Made by a program: the position numbers and the translations under genes
The notes under the pieces: model-generated
Database searches by the model: none
What the model was told of the DNA's origin: nothing
What the model saw: the letters and a program-made list of their open reading frames with translations, nothing else
In this document: positions 19,331-28,756 of the stretch, one piece after another
Position numbering within the stretch: the first letter of the stretch is position 1
How the letters are laid out: the number at the start of each line of letters is the position of its first letter
DNA from: Streptomyces sp. AP-93
GTDB lineage: Bacteria; Actinomycetota; Actinomycetes; Streptomycetales; Streptomycetaceae
Reading direction: 5' to 3'
NCBI RefSeq assembly: GCF_022808175.1
Contig: NZ_JALGBX010000008.1
Coordinates: forward strand, 62,001 to 126,000
DNA length: 64,000 bases

Positions 19331-19683
19331 GCGCCTGCCGGAGTGGTCGACTTCAGGGTGCCGTCCGGGCCCGCCAGGAGGACCGGGGTGTCCGGGCCGC
19401 CGAGGTCACGGACCGCCGCGCGGTCGGCGTCGGAGGGTGCCTCCGCGGCGCTGACGACGGCCGCCGCCTCCAGGGACTGGGCGCCGCTGGCCACGGCCAT
19501 CGCGACGGCCGTCTGGAGCGCGCTCAGCTTCAGGGAGTCCAGCGCCACGGTTCCGGCGACGTACGTACGGCCGGTCTCGTCCCGGACCGCCGCCCCCTCG
19601 GGCACGCCGTTGCGGGCCCGGGCGCTGCGCGCCAACGTGATGATCTTGGTGTCTTCGGGGTCGATCCCGGTGCTGTCGGTCAT
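19327..19683 (-). CDS. Cytidine deaminase-like protein without zinc ligands
   Basis: A 118-residue protein at the position usually annotated cytidine deaminase in Streptomyces, near era and the CBS-domain gene. It has the order of a deaminase fold (ARSARARNGVPEGAAVRDETGRTYVAG, then a helix and DTPVLLAGPDGTLKS). The zinc-binding signatures, His-Ala-Glu on one helix and PCxxC on the next, are missing. It is therefore unlikely to deaminate cytidine by the known mechanism. A structural or regulatory role is possible. Confidence 0.75.
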   Translation of the reverse strand: MTDSTGIDPEDTKIITLARSARARNGVPEGAAVRDETGRTYVAGTVALDSLKLSALQTAVAMAVASGAQSLEAAAVVSAAEAPSDADRAAVRDLGGPDTPVLLAGPDGTLKSTTPAGA

Positions 19684-19870
19684 AGCCCGAAGCATATGGA
19701 GCGCGTCGGCGGGGCCGCACGACGACCCCGCAGACGCGCTCTCCCCTCCACCCCCGGCGTCCCCCCGGGACCTTGGTGGCGCAGGGATAAAACTAAGCGC
19801 TGCGTAAGCGGGCCCACGGCCCCGAAGGTCCTGTGATCGATGACCTTGGACCCCTCCGGGATTCCACGGA

Positions 19871-19909
19871 CGGGAACGCCGGGGACGCCGGGGACGCCGG
19901 GGACGCCGG
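19871..19909. repeat. 9-bp tandem repeat
   Basis: Four units of CGGGGACGC (first one CGGGAACGC) in the gap between the deaminase-like gene and the YjbR gene. The rest of that gap (19684-19870) shows no gene. Confidence 0.85.
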
Positions 19910-19919
19910 AAACCATCCC

Positions 19920-20282
19920 CTACGGCCGGTCGAGCCGCAGCCGCTCCGCCCTCGGCAGGCCCGCGACCACCAGGTCGTACGAGTCCTCGACCAGCTCCCG
20001 GACCAGCGCGTCGGGCAGCGCCCCCGGCCCGCCCGCGGTCACCGTGTTCCAGTGCCGCTTGTTCATGTGCCAGCCCGGTACGACCGCCTCGTGCTCCGCC
20101 CGCAGCCGCACCGCCTGCTCCGGATCGCACTTGAGGTTGACCTTCAGCGGGTCGGCGTCCAGCGCGCTCAGCGCGAACACCTTCCCCAGCACCTTGAACA
20201 CCGAGGTCTCCGGAGTGAAGGGGAACTCCTCCACCGCCGCGTTGAACCCCAGACAGAAGTCGCGCAGCTCCGCCGGCGTCAC
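19920..20282 (-). CDS. MmcQ/YjbR family DNA-binding protein
   Basis: A 120-residue protein of the YjbR fold: LRDFCLGFNAAVEEFPFTPETSVFKVLGKVFAL, then VNLKCDPEQAVRLRAEHEAVVPGWHMNKRHWNTV and a C-terminal helix (ELVEDSYDLVVAGLP). The cyclophosphotyrosine-like double-wing fold is thought to bind DNA, but no cellular role is established. Its start overlaps the end of the CBS-domain gene by 4 bases, so they are translationally coupled. Confidence 0.9.
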   Translation of the reverse strand: MTPAELRDFCLGFNAAVEEFPFTPETSVFKVLGKVFALSALDADPLKVNLKCDPEQAVRLRAEHEAVVPGWHMNKRHWNTVTAGGPGALPDALVRELVEDSYDLVVAGLPRAERLRLDRP

Positions 20283-21586
20283 TCCGTCTCCCCCTCCTGG
20301 CCCTCCACCGGGACCACCGGCTCCACCAGCACGGTCACGATCTTGTTCCGCCGTCCGGCCGGAGACTCCGCCGTCAGCCGCAGCGGCCGCCCGTCCGGCA
20401 GGTCCACCACCGCCGAGGCGCCCGCGATCGGCACCCGGCCCAGCGCCTTGGCCAGCAGTCCGCCGACCGTCTCCACGTCCTCGTCGTCGAAGGAGTCCAC
20501 CTTGAACAGTTCGCCGAGGTCGGTGATGTCCAGCCGCGCGGTGACCCGGTAGCGGTCCCCGCCCAGCTCCTCCACCGGCGCGATCTCCCGGTCGTACTCG
20601 TCGGTGATCTCACCGACGATCTCCTCCAGGATGTCCTCGATGGTGACGATGCCCGCGGTGCCGCCGTACTCGTCGATGACAACCGCCACGTGGTTGCGCA
20701 CCAACTGCATCTCGCGCAGCAGGTCGCCCGCGTTCTTGGTGTCCGGCACGAACACCGCGGGCCTTATCGCCGTGGAGACGAGGTCGCTCTCCGCGTCCCG
20801 GCTGATGTGCGTCTTGCGGACCAGGTCCTTCAGGTACACGATGCCGACGATGTCGTCCTCGTTCTCCCCGGTCACCGGGATCCGCGAGAAGCCGGACCGC
20901 AGCGCGAGCGTGGTCGCCTGCCGGACCGTCTTGTACCGCTCGATGCAGACCAGATCGGTGCGCGGCACCATGACCTCGCGCACGAGCGTATCGCCCAGCT
21001 CGAAGACCTGGTGCACCATGCGGCGCTCGTCGTCCTCGATCAGCGATTCCTTCTCCGCGAGGTCGACCATCGCGCGCAGCTCCGCCTCGGAGGCGAAGGG
21101 CCCCTTGCGGAAGCCCTTCCCGGGCGTGAGCGCGTTGCCGAGGAGGATCAGCAGCTGCGGGATCGGCCCCATGATCCGCGCGAGCGGTACGAGGACGTAG
21201 GACGCCGCCGTCGCCGTGTTCAGCGGGTGCTGCCGGCCGATGGTGCGCGGAGACACGCCGACGGCCACGTAGGACACGAGCACCATCACGGCGATGGCCA
21301 CGAGCAGTGCGGTCCAGTTCTCCCCGAATGCGTCGAGGCAGACGTACGTGACGAGCACGCCCGCCGCCATCTCGCAGGTGACCCGGACCAGCAGCGCGAC
21401 ATTGACGTAGCGGGTGGGGTCGCCGGCGACCTGGGCCAGCTTCGCGCTGCCGCGCCGGCCCTCCCGTACGGCCTGCTCGGCGCGGAAGGCGGAGATCCGG
21501 GCGATCCCGGACTCGGCGCACGCGGCGAACCAGGCCACCACGACCAGCAGGACGGCCCCGGTGATCAGCTGGACATCACCGGTCAT
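20279..21586 (-). CDS. Hemolysin family protein (CNNM and CBS domains)
   Basis: A 435-residue membrane protein: an N-terminal CNNM (DUF21) region with about four membrane segments, a tandem CBS pair ([30 protein letters not shown] and [42 protein letters not shown]) and a C-terminal CorC/HlyC transporter-associated domain. Relatives take part in magnesium or cobalt efflux; hemolysin is a historical name. It overlaps ybeY upstream and yjbR downstream by 4 bases each, within the phoH-ybeY operon. Confidence 0.93.
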   Translation of the reverse strand: MTGDVQLITGAVLLVVVAWFAACAESGIARISAFRAEQAVREGRRGSAKLAQVAGDPTRYVNVALLVRVTCEMAAGVLVTYVCLDAFGENWTALLVAIAVMVLVSYVAVGVSPRTIGRQHPLNTATAASYVLVPLARIMGPIPQLLILLGNALTPGKGFRKGPFASEAELRAMVDLAEKESLIEDDERRMVHQVFELGDTLVREVMVPRTDLVCIERYKTVRQATTLALRSGFSRIPVTGENEDDIVGIVYLKDLVRKTHISRDAESDLVSTAIRPAVFVPDTKNAGDLLREMQLVRNHVAVVIDEYGGTAGIVTIEDILEEIVGEITDEYDREIAPVEELGGDRYRVTARLDITDLGELFKVDSFDDEDVETVGGLLAKALGRVPIAGASAVVDLPDGRPLRLTAESPAGRRNKIVTVLVEPVVPVEGQEGETE

Positions 21587-22080
21587 GAGACGGTCGGCGC
21601 CGGGGACGGGCCGGTCACGCCGTTCTCGCCGCGCCAGCCGTCCACGATGGCCGCCTGGAGGCCGAACATCTCGGCCTTCTCGTCGGGCTCCTCGTGGTCG
21701 TACCCGAGCAGGTGCAGCACCCCGTGGACGGTCAGGAGCTGGAGCTCCTCGTCCATGGAGTGCTGCGTCGGCGCGTCCTCGCCCTGCTTCTTGGCGACTT
21801 CGGGGCAGAGCACGATGTCACCGAGGAGCCCCTGCGGGGGCTCCTCCTCGTCCTTCTTCGGCGGACGCAGCTCGTCCATCGGGAAGGACATGACGTCGGT
21901 GGGTCCGGGCAGGTCCATCCACTGGATGTGGAGCTGCTCCATCGCGTCCTCGTCGACGACGATGACGGAGAGCTCCGAGAGCGGGTGGATCCGCATCCGG
22001 GCGAGTGCGTAGCGGGCGATGTCGAGGATCGCCCGCTCGTCGACATCGGTTCCGGACTCGTTGTTGACGTCGATCGACAT
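21583..22080 (-). CDS. ybeY: rRNA maturation endonuclease YbeY
   Basis: A 165-residue zinc endoribonuclease for 16S rRNA 3'-end maturation and 70S quality control. The metal-binding signature [16 protein letters not shown], with three His residues, is intact, and [33 protein letters not shown] is the conserved N-terminal half. It lies 13 bases after phoH and overlaps the CBS-domain gene by 4 bases, the standard order. Confidence 0.96.
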   Translation of the reverse strand: MSIDVNNESGTDVDERAILDIARYALARMRIHPLSELSVIVVDEDAMEQLHIQWMDLPGPTDVMSFPMDELRPPKKDEEEPPQGLLGDIVLCPEVAKKQGEDAPTQHSMDEELQLLTVHGVLHLLGYDHEEPDEKAEMFGLQAAIVDGWRGENGVTGPSPAPTVS

Positions 22081-22093
22081 GGTGCGCTGATTT

Positions 22094-23140
22094 CTACTTC
22101 CGCTGGAAGCCGTTCCGCGACTGCTTCGCGTCCTGGCTGTCGTCGTACTTCTCGTACGCGTCGACGATACGGCCGACCAGCTTGTGCCGGACGACATCCT
22201 CGGACGTGAGCCGCGAGAAGGCGATGTCCGGCACGCCCTCGAGGATGTCCTGCACCTGCCGCAGACCGCTCTTGGCGCCGCCCGGCAGGTCGACCTGGGT
22301 CACGTCACCGGTGACGACGATCTTCGAGTCGAACCCGAGCCGGGTCAGGAACATCTTCATCTGCTCGGGGGTGGTGTTCTGCGCCTCGTCGAGGACCACG
22401 AAGGCCTCGTTCAGATTGCGGCCACGCATGTATGCCAGCGGCGCCACCTCGATGGTGCCCGCCGCCATCAGCCGCGGGATCGAGTCCGGGTCGATCATGT
22501 CGTGCAGGGCGTCGTAGAGCGGCCGCAGGTACGGGTCGATCTTGTCGAAGAGGGTGCCGGGGAGGAAGCCGAGGCGTTCGCCTGCCTCCACCGCCGGGCG
22601 GGTCAGGATGATCCTGCTGACCTGCTTGGACTGCAGGGCCTGGACCGCCTTGGCCATGGCGAGGTAGGTCTTGCCGGTACCGGCGGGGCCGATGCCGAAG
22701 ACGATCGTGTTCTTGTCGATCGCGTCGACGTACCGCTTCTGGTTGAGGGTCTTGGGGCGGATCGTGCGACCGCGGCTGGAGAGGATGTTCTGGGTGAGCA
22801 CCTCGGCGGGGGTCTCCGTGTCACCGCCACCGGTGCCGTTCGCCCTGAGCATGGCGATCGAGCGTTCCACTGCGTCCTCCGTCATCGGCTGCCCGGTGCG
22901 GAGCACCAGCATCATCTCGTCGAACAGGCGCTGGATCAGAGCGACTTCCGCCGCCGTTCCGATCGCGCTGACCTGATTTCCCCGAACATGGATGTCGGCC
23001 CTCGGGAAGGCCTTCTCGATCACGCGCAAAAGGGCGTCGCCCGAGCCGAGGACGGACACCATCGGGTGGGTGGCCGGGACGGTGAAGTGGGCTCGCGCCT
23101 GTCCCGGCGCCGGGGTCTGGGCTGTCGGTGTCTGAGTCAT
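22094..23140 (-). CDS. PhoH family ATPase (YbeZ-like)
   Basis: A 348-residue cytoplasmic ATPase. An N-terminal region with a KH-like segment ([27 protein letters not shown]) precedes the PhoH domain with Walker [20 protein letters not shown] and the Walker B segment [15 protein letters not shown]. It is thought to act as an RNA helicase-like partner of YbeY in rRNA processing. It heads the phoH-ybeY-CBS-yjbR operon. Confidence 0.95.
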   Translation of the reverse strand: MTQTPTAQTPAPGQARAHFTVPATHPMVSVLGSGDALLRVIEKAFPRADIHVRGNQVSAIGTAAEVALIQRLFDEMMLVLRTGQPMTEDAVERSIAMLRANGTGGGDTETPAEVLTQNILSSRGRTIRPKTLNQKRYVDAIDKNTIVFGIGPAGTGKTYLAMAKAVQALQSKQVSRIILTRPAVEAGERLGFLPGTLFDKIDPYLRPLYDALHDMIDPDSIPRLMAAGTIEVAPLAYMRGRNLNEAFVVLDEAQNTTPEQMKMFLTRLGFDSKIVVTGDVTQVDLPGGAKSGLRQVQDILEGVPDIAFSRLTSEDVVRHKLVGRIVDAYEKYDDSQDAKQSRNGFQRK

Positions 23141-23479
23141 GGGCCGGCACTGTGGCCTGCGCATACCTCCCACTGAGGGGCCGCGCCGTTCGACGGCCTC
23201 CGGACCTCCAAGCCTACGTCGCCACCCCGGCATCCCCGAGGGGTTTTACGGGGTCCCTTGAGGGGCCCGGGCCGCCCGGCCCACCTCAGCCCCTTCGGCG
23301 CTTGAGGAGGGGGGATCCGGGGGCCAGGATCAGCCCCTCCGGCGTATGAGGAGCGGGGGTCCGCGGGGGCCGGCCCCCGGAAACGGCGCCGCACCCGGCC
23401 GGACCACCCGGGGCGCGGGCGTCGGGTCGGGGGCGCGGCCCCGCCCGCCCCCCGGCTGCGTTCCCCGGCCGGCCAGGCC
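23141..23479. repeat. Intergenic element, degenerate copy D
   Basis: The interval upstream of phoH has no gene. At 23288-23355 it carries two diverged arms of the dispersed element (CCCTTCGGCGCTTGAGGAG and CCCTCCGGCGTATGAGGAG), followed by a GGGGGCCGGCCCCCGG palindrome near 23367-23380. Confidence 0.6.
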
Positions 23480-24577
23480 CTACGCCGACTGGCGGAAGCC
23501 GATCGTCGGGACCGCCCGGCGGCGGCTGGCCGGGGCGGCGGCCCGCGGAACGAGGTCGTCCAGGAAGCCGTACCGCCCGCGCAGGGCCTCCGGGGCGGTG
23601 CGCCACCAGTGGGCCACCTCCGGCCAGCCGGGGGCCGAGAGGGAGCCGCCGAACTCCTGCACCGACAGGGCGGCCGTCAGGCCCGCGAAGGCGAGCCGGT
23701 CCGCGAGCGGCCACTCGGCGAGGGTGCCGGTCAGGAAGCCCGCCACGTACACGTCACCCGCCCCGGTCGGATCCAGGGCGTCGACCGCGATCGCGGGAAC
23801 CTCGGCCGTCTCCCCGGTCCGCCCGTCCACCGCGTACGAGCCCTCGGAGCCCATCGTCACCACCGCGATCGGCACCTTCTCGGCCAGCGCCCGGGCCGCC
23901 GCGCGCGGGCAGTCGGTGCGCGTGTAGGCCATCGCCTCCCCCGCGTTGGGCAGGAAGGCCTCGCAGTGCTCCAGGTCGGCCAGCGCCCCCAGGTCCCAGC
24001 GCCCGCTGTCGTCCCAGCCGACGTCGGCGAAGACGCGGGCCCCGCGCCGGGCCGCCTCGGCGACCCAGGCCTCGCCGCCGCCCGGGCCGAGCGAGGCCAC
24101 GGCCGCGCGGGCGCGGGGCGGGCACTGGGGGAACGGTCCGGGGCCCGCCGGGGGCGGGGCCTCGTGGCCGTGGGAGACCATCGTGCGCTCGCCCTCGTAC
24201 GCCATCGAGACCGTGACGGGGCTGTGCCAGCCGGGCACGGTCCGTGACATCGACAGGTCGATGCCCTCGCCCTGTTCGAGGGCGTCCCAGCAGTACTCCC
24301 CGTAGTGGTCGTCCCCGAAGGCGGCGGCCAGGGACGTGCGCAGGCCGAGCCGGGCGAGGGCGGTGGCCATGTTGGCGACGCCGCCGGGGCTGGACCCCAT
24401 GCCGCGCGCCCAGGACTCCGTGCCGCGCACGGGGGCCGAGTCGAGCCCGGTGAAGATGATGTCGAGGAAGACCGTGCCCGTCAGGAAGACGTCGCAGCCC
24501 GGTTCTTGGGGGTTGCGCAGCGGCCCGAGCGGGTCCACGGCGGAGTCGAGGCTGTCCCGGCTGCTGCGACTGGTCAC
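23480..24577 (-). CDS. PfkB family carbohydrate kinase
   Basis: A 365-residue ribokinase-fold sugar kinase. The N-terminal motif is SSPGGVANMATALARLGLRTSLAAAFGDD, and the C-terminal active-site motif is DALDPTGAGDVYVAGF with the catalytic Asp in GAGD. The first 25 residues are a hydrophilic extension. The start is GTG. The substrate (ribose, fructose, adenosine or another) cannot be told. It is divergent from an MFS gene, with a CRP-like site and a perfect palindrome in between. Confidence 0.9.
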   Translation of the reverse strand: MTSRSSRDSLDSAVDPLGPLRNPQEPGCDVFLTGTVFLDIIFTGLDSAPVRGTESWARGMGSSPGGVANMATALARLGLRTSLAAAFGDDHYGEYCWDALEQGEGIDLSMSRTVPGWHSPVTVSMAYEGERTMVSHGHEAPPPAGPGPFPQCPPRARAAVASLGPGGGEAWVAEAARRGARVFADVGWDDSGRWDLGALADLEHCEAFLPNAGEAMAYTRTDCPRAAARALAEKVPIAVVTMGSEGSYAVDGRTGETAEVPAIAVDALDPTGAGDVYVAGFLTGTLAEWPLADRLAFAGLTAALSVQEFGGSLSAPGWPEVAHWWRTAPEALRGRYGFLDDLVPRAAAPASRRRAVPTIGFRQSA

Positions 24578-24681
24578 GATGTACTCCCCGTTCGGTTCGG
24601 CGCGCGTACTTCATCTTGGCGGGTCGTTTCTTCACCAGGCTTGAGCCACGTGTCCCACTCGGCTCAACCCACCTCCGCCAT

Positions 24682-24707
24682 CGGGTCCTCCCGCGCGGGA
24701 GGACCCG
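24682..24707. promoter_or_regulatory. Perfect 26-bp palindrome, operator or hairpin
   Basis: CGGGTCCTCCCGC directly abuts its own reverse complement, with no loop. It lies between the divergent PfkB and MFS genes. It could bind a dimeric regulator or form a cruciform; no regulator gene is next to it. Confidence 0.5.
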
Positions 24708-24715
24708 GCCTACAG

Positions 24716-24731
24716 TGTGACGCAGATCACC
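24716..24731. promoter_or_regulatory. CRP-like binding site
   Basis: TGTGA, six bases, then TCACC matches the CRP/FNR-type consensus closely. It sits about 100 bases upstream of the MFS start and 140 upstream of the PfkB start. Streptomyces has a Crp protein, so control of one or both genes is plausible but unproven. Confidence 0.4.
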
Positions 24732-24828
24732 ACCTGAACGCCCTTCTCGGGAGATCGGGCCGCTTGATAGATATGAGCCCCGCGGTCTTGCGGAATCTCA
24801 CGCTCCACCTGCACCACCTGGAACACCC

Positions 24829-26220
24829 GTGCCCGACCGCACCCCCGCGCCGCCCGCCGCCTGGCCGCTCGTCGCGCTCTTCACCTCCGGTTACGTCGCC
24901 CCGTACCTGCTGCCGACCGTCGTCGGCCGGCTCGACGCACACCTCCCGCTGAGCCCCGCACAGGCCGGACTGATCGGCTCCGTGCTGCTGCTCGGCTCGG
25001 CCGCCGCCGGATTCACCCTCGCCTCCCGCATCCCGCGCCACGGGCCGCGCCCGCTGGCCCGGCTCGGACTGCTGCTCCCCGTCCTCGGGTACGGCACGGC
25101 GGCCGCCACCGCGCAGCTCCCGCTCGTCATCGCGGGCGCCGTCCTCGGCGGCTTCGGCTCGGGCACGGTCACCGCCGTGGCCGCCTCCGGGATCGCCGCG
25201 CAGCGCGACCCGCACCGGACCTCCTCGCTGGGGCTGCTGTCGGTGTCGGCGACGGCCGGGGCCCTGTACCTGACCCTGCCCCGGCTCGGCGGCGGGCACT
25301 GGCTGCCGTTCGCGGCGATCGCCCTGGTCGCGCTGGTGTGCTGGCCGGCGACGGGCCGACTCGACGGCGCCGACCGTACGGACCCCAGGGACCGCACCGA
25401 CAGCGCCGTACGGACCTCCGGGCGGCTGCCCTACCCGCGCGCCGGGATGGTCCTCGCCGGGGCCCTGATGCTGTGGTCGCTGGCCCAGAACGCCCTGTGG
25501 GGCGTCAGCGGCCGCATCGGTGCGCAGCAGGCGGGCCTGTCCGAGGTCACCCTCGGGATGGTCTTCGCGGCCGCGCTCGGCGCCGGGCTGCTCGGGGTCA
25601 CGGCCGCCTCCGCGCTCGGGGCCCGGCTCGGGCGGGCGGTCCCGGTGGGCGTGGGCACGGTGGTCATCGCCTGCTGCGTGGTGCTGGCCTCGCACGCCCG
25701 GGACCTGGGCTCCTTTGCGGCCGGGGAGATCCTGTGGAACGCGGTCTACCCCGTCGTGCTCTCCTACGCCATCGGCCTCGCGGCCGCCCTCGACCCGCGC
25801 GGGCGCTGGGCCGTCCTGGTCGGTTCCGCGTCCTCGCTCGGCGTGGCCTGCGGGCCCGTCACGGGGAGCCTGCTCGCCGAGGGTGCGGGGTTCCCCGGCA
25901 TGGGTCTGGTCCTCGGGGGCCTGCTGCTGGCGGTGGCCGGGCCGATGGCCGCGGTCGCCCTGCACGTCGGCGGACGCCCGCTGACCCCCGGCTCGGTGCG
26001 CCGGCGCGGCGGCGCCCCGGCGGCCGTGCTCGCCGCCGGAGCCGGGACGCCGGCCGGCTCGGTGCCGCGGGTCGGTGCGCAGGAGCTGGAGGTCGTGGAG
26101 CTCCCGCAGCTCCGCGCCCGGCCGCTGCGCCTGCCCCCGCTCCGGGTGCTGCTGCTCTCCCCCGCGGCGGCCCGCCGGGGCCGGGAGCGGCCCCGCCGCC
26201 GGACCCGCACCGGGGTCTAG
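24829..26220 (+). CDS. MFS transporter with basic C-terminal tail
   Basis: A 463-residue protein with about 12 membrane segments (WPLVALFTSGYVAPYLLPTVV onward). A long Ala/Arg/Pro-rich cytoplasmic tail of about 65 residues follows the last segment. SRIPRHGPRPLARLGLLLPVLGYG is the motif-A loop. The GTG start is assigned by fit of the first membrane segment. The divergent PfkB sugar kinase hints at a sugar or nucleoside substrate, but this is inference. Confidence 0.88.
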   Translation: MPDRTPAPPAAWPLVALFTSGYVAPYLLPTVVGRLDAHLPLSPAQAGLIGSVLLLGSAAAGFTLASRIPRHGPRPLARLGLLLPVLGYGTAAATAQLPLVIAGAVLGGFGSGTVTAVAASGIAAQRDPHRTSSLGLLSVSATAGALYLTLPRLGGGHWLPFAAIALVALVCWPATGRLDGADRTDPRDRTDSAVRTSGRLPYPRAGMVLAGALMLWSLAQNALWGVSGRIGAQQAGLSEVTLGMVFAAALGAGLLGVTAASALGARLGRAVPVGVGTVVIACCVVLASHARDLGSFAAGEILWNAVYPVVLSYAIGLAAALDPRGRWAVLVGSASSLGVACGPVTGSLLAEGAGFPGMGLVLGGLLLAVAGPMAAVALHVGGRPLTPGSVRRRGGAPAAVLAAGAGTPAGSVPRVGAQELEVVELPQLRARPLRLPPLRVLLLSPAAARRGRERPRRRTRTGV

Positions 26221-26274
26221 CCCGCCGGCGGACGGGCCCCTGAACCCGGGACGGCCGCCCGGACGGAGCTGCCC

Positions 26275-26555
26275 TGCGGGGCCCGTCCCCTACCCACCCT
26301 TCCACCGTTCCCCGGGCTGCGCCCGGACCCGCTGCCGGGTGCGGCGCCGTTCCCGGGGGCCAGCCCCCGGACCCCCGCTCCTCAAACGCCGGAGGGGCTG
26401 ATTTTGGCTGGGGTGGCAGGCACGTACAGGCTGACGCCGGCCATACCCAGCCTCGCCGGCGTTTGAGGCGCGGGGTCCGGGGCGGAGCCCCAGGGGTCCG
26501 GGGCGCAGCCCCGGGGAACGGTGGAAGGGCGGGTAGGGGACAGCCCCGCAGGGCC
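26275..26555. repeat. Dispersed palindromic intergenic element, copy B (full length)
   Basis: The 450-base gap between the convergent MFS and rnz genes is a large imperfect inverted repeat. Left: CCCCTACCCACCCTTCCACC, GGGCTGCGCCCGGACC and CCTCAAACGCCGG (26380-26392). Right: CCGGCGTTTGAGG (26456-26468), GGGGCGGAGCCCC and GGTGGAAGGGCGGGTAGGGG. It is the longest copy in the window and may end transcription from both sides. Confidence 0.85.
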
Positions 26556-26670
26556 ACGCGCCCGGGGTTGCTCCGCGACGTGGTCGCGCTGAGCGGCGGC
26601 ATCACCGGACGCGGGCGTCGAGCCCCCGGCTCCGGGCCGGGGCCGGGCCGGGGCCGGGCCGCCCCTCCAG

Positions 26671-27579
26671 CTAGTCGGCCCGCTTCGGCACGGGAACCCG
26701 TACGAGGTCGGCGGCAATCGTCAGCTCGCCCTCGAAGCCGGCCGCCCGGGCCTGGCGTTCGAACTCCGACGGGTCCCCGTAGCGCTGCGAGAAGTGCGTC
26801 AGCACGAGGTGCCGCACTCCCCCGTCCCGGGCCACCCGGGCGGCCTGCCCGGCGGTGAGGTGCCCGTGGTCGGTGGCCAGCCGGACGTCTTCGTCGAGGA
26901 AGGTCGACTCGATCACCAGCATGTCGCAGCCCGCCGCGAGCACCTCGACGCCTTCGCAGAGCCGGGTGTCCATGACGAAGGCGAACCGCTGTCCGGGGCG
27001 CGCCTCGCTGACCTCGTCGAGGGTGACCCCGCCGAGGCTGCCCTCGCGCTGGATCCGGCCCACGTCCGGCCCCTTGATCCCGTGCAGCGCGAGCAGTTCG
27101 GGCCGTATCCGGCGCCCGTCGGGCTCGGTGAGCCGGTAGCCGAAGGACTCCACCGGGTGCGAGAGCCGTACGGCGTCCAGGGTGTACGCGTCCCCGCGCG
27201 CCAGGATCCCGTCCTCGGCCACCGGCTCCTCGGAGAGCTGCACGGTCTCGCGGTAGGCGGTGGCGTACCGCAGCCGGTCGAAGAACTTCTGCCCGGAGGC
27301 CGGGTAGTGGGCGGTGACGGGGTGCGGGACCCGGTCGAGGTTGATCCGCTGGAGCACCCCGGCGAGGCCGAGGCTGTGGTCCCCGTGGAAGTGGGTGACG
27401 CAGATCCGGTTGATGTCGTGCGCGGCCACCCCGGCGCGGAGCATCTGGCGCTGGGTGCCCTCGCCCGGATCGAAGAGGATGCCCTCGCCGTCCCAGCGCA
27501 GCAGGTAGCCGTTGTGGTTGCGGTCGCGGGTGGGTACCTGGCTGGCGGTGCCGAGGACCACGAATTCCCGTACGGACAC
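26671..27579 (-). CDS. rnz: Ribonuclease Z
   Basis: A 302-residue zinc phosphodiesterase that trims tRNA 3' trailers. It shows the N-terminal [21 protein letters not shown], the metallo-beta-lactamase motif [22 protein letters not shown] and the later [15 protein letters not shown] with a zinc-binding His. The C-terminal LTHFSQRY is the usual His-containing motif V. It starts at GTG three bases after the HIT gene, so the two are likely co-transcribed. Confidence 0.95.
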   Translation of the reverse strand: MSVREFVVLGTASQVPTRDRNHNGYLLRWDGEGILFDPGEGTQRQMLRAGVAAHDINRICVTHFHGDHSLGLAGVLQRINLDRVPHPVTAHYPASGQKFFDRLRYATAYRETVQLSEEPVAEDGILARGDAYTLDAVRLSHPVESFGYRLTEPDGRRIRPELLALHGIKGPDVGRIQREGSLGGVTLDEVSEARPGQRFAFVMDTRLCEGVEVLAAGCDMLVIESTFLDEDVRLATDHGHLTAGQAARVARDGGVRHLVLTHFSQRYGDPSEFERQARAAGFEGELTIAADLVRVPVPKRAD

Positions 27580-27582
27580 GTC

Positions 27583-27942
27583 TTATCCGGGGGGCCACTG
27601 GAGCCCGCGCCCGCCGAGGACGTGCGCGTGGGCGTGGAAGACGGTCTGACCGGCGCCGGCGCCGGTGTTGAAGACGACGCGGTAGCCGTGCTCGACGATC
27701 TTCTCGTCGGCGGCGATGCGACCGGCCTCGCGCAGGACGTCGGCGGCGATCCCGGGCTCCGCGGCCGCGAGGGCGGCGGCGTCGGCGTAGTGCACCTTCG
27801 GGATGACGAGGACGTGGGTGGGCGCCTGCGGGTTGATGTCGCGGAAGGCGACGGTGGTGTCCGTCTCCCGTACGACCGTCGCAGGGATGTTCCCAGCGAT
27901 GATCTTGCAGAACAGGCAGTCGGCCTGCGGTTCCCCGGCCAT
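27583..27942 (-). CDS. HIT family protein (HINT type)
   Basis: A 119-residue purine nucleoside phosphoramidase-type protein. It has an N-terminal CLFCKIIAGNIP with a Cys pair (C9, C12), the RDINPQAPTHVLVIPK segment and the histidine triad HAHAH (H103, H105, H107). It likely hydrolyses nucleoside phosphoramidates. It precedes rnz by three bases. Confidence 0.95.
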   Translation of the reverse strand: MAGEPQADCLFCKIIAGNIPATVVRETDTTVAFRDINPQAPTHVLVIPKVHYADAAALAAAEPGIAADVLREAGRIAADEKIVEHGYRVVFNTGAGAGQTVFHAHAHVLGGRGLQWPPG

Positions 27943-28009
27943 GTGCTGAACCCTTCGTGACGGGTGATCGGTTCGGGCATCGTATCCACCACCGCCGCCG
28001 CCCGACCGG

Positions 28010-28756
28010 TCAGGACCAGCGGCCCGTCCTCGCCAGCAGGACCGCCGCGGCCGCCGTGCCCGCCGTGGAGGTGCGCAGCACCGAGGGGCCCAGCCGGTAC
28101 GGGTGCGCCCCGGCCGCGGCGAAGGCGGCGAGTTCGTCCGGGGAGACCCCGCCCTCGGGTCCGACGACCAGGACGATGGAGCCGGCGGCGGGCAGTTCCG
28201 CGGTGGCCAGTGCGCCCGAGGGGGCGTCCCGGTCCTCGTGCAGGACCACCGCGAGGTCGGCCTCCGCGAGCAGCGCCGCCACCTGCTTCGTCGACAGCGC
28301 CTCCGCGACCTCGGGGAAGCGCACCCGGCGGGACTGCTTGCCCGACTCCCGGGCGGTGGCCCGCCACTTCGCGAGGGATTTGGCGCCCCGGTCGCCGCGC
28401 CACTGGGTGATGCAGCGCGAGGCCTGCCAGGGCACGATCGCGTCGACGCCGGTCTCCGTCATGGTCTCGACGGCGAGCTCACCCCGGTCACCCTTGGGCA
28501 GGGCCTGGACGACGGTGATCCGAACGACGGGTTCCGGCTCCTCCATGACGGACTCCAGGTCCGTGATCACCAGACGGTCCTTGCCTTCCGCCGCCTTGAC
28601 CACCCCCTCGGTCCACCGGCCGCGGCCGTCGGTCAGCACCACGTCCTCGCCCGGGGCGAGCCGCTTCACGGAGACGGCGTGGCGGCCCTCGGGGCCGTCC
28701 AGGACGAACTCCGGCCCCGAGGGAACCTTTTCGACCACGAACACCGGGGCGGTCAT
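28010..28756 (-). CDS. rsmE: 16S rRNA (uracil-1498-N3)-methyltransferase
   Basis: A 248-residue SPOUT methyltransferase that modifies U1498 in the decoding region of 16S rRNA. An N-terminal PUA-like domain (GPEGRHAVSVKRLAPGEDVVLTDGRG) is followed by the knotted SAM-binding part with SIVLVVGPEGGVSPDEL and the RLGPSVLRTSTAGTAAAAVL signature. Its start overlaps the upstream nitronate monooxygenase stop by 4 bases. Confidence 0.96.
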   Translation of the reverse strand: MTAPVFVVEKVPSGPEFVLDGPEGRHAVSVKRLAPGEDVVLTDGRGRWTEGVVKAAEGKDRLVITDLESVMEEPEPVVRITVVQALPKGDRGELAVETMTETGVDAIVPWQASRCITQWRGDRGAKSLAKWRATARESGKQSRRVRFPEVAEALSTKQVAALLAEADLAVVLHEDRDAPSGALATAELPAAGSIVLVVGPEGGVSPDELAAFAAAGAHPYRLGPSVLRTSTAGTAAAAVLLARTGRWS

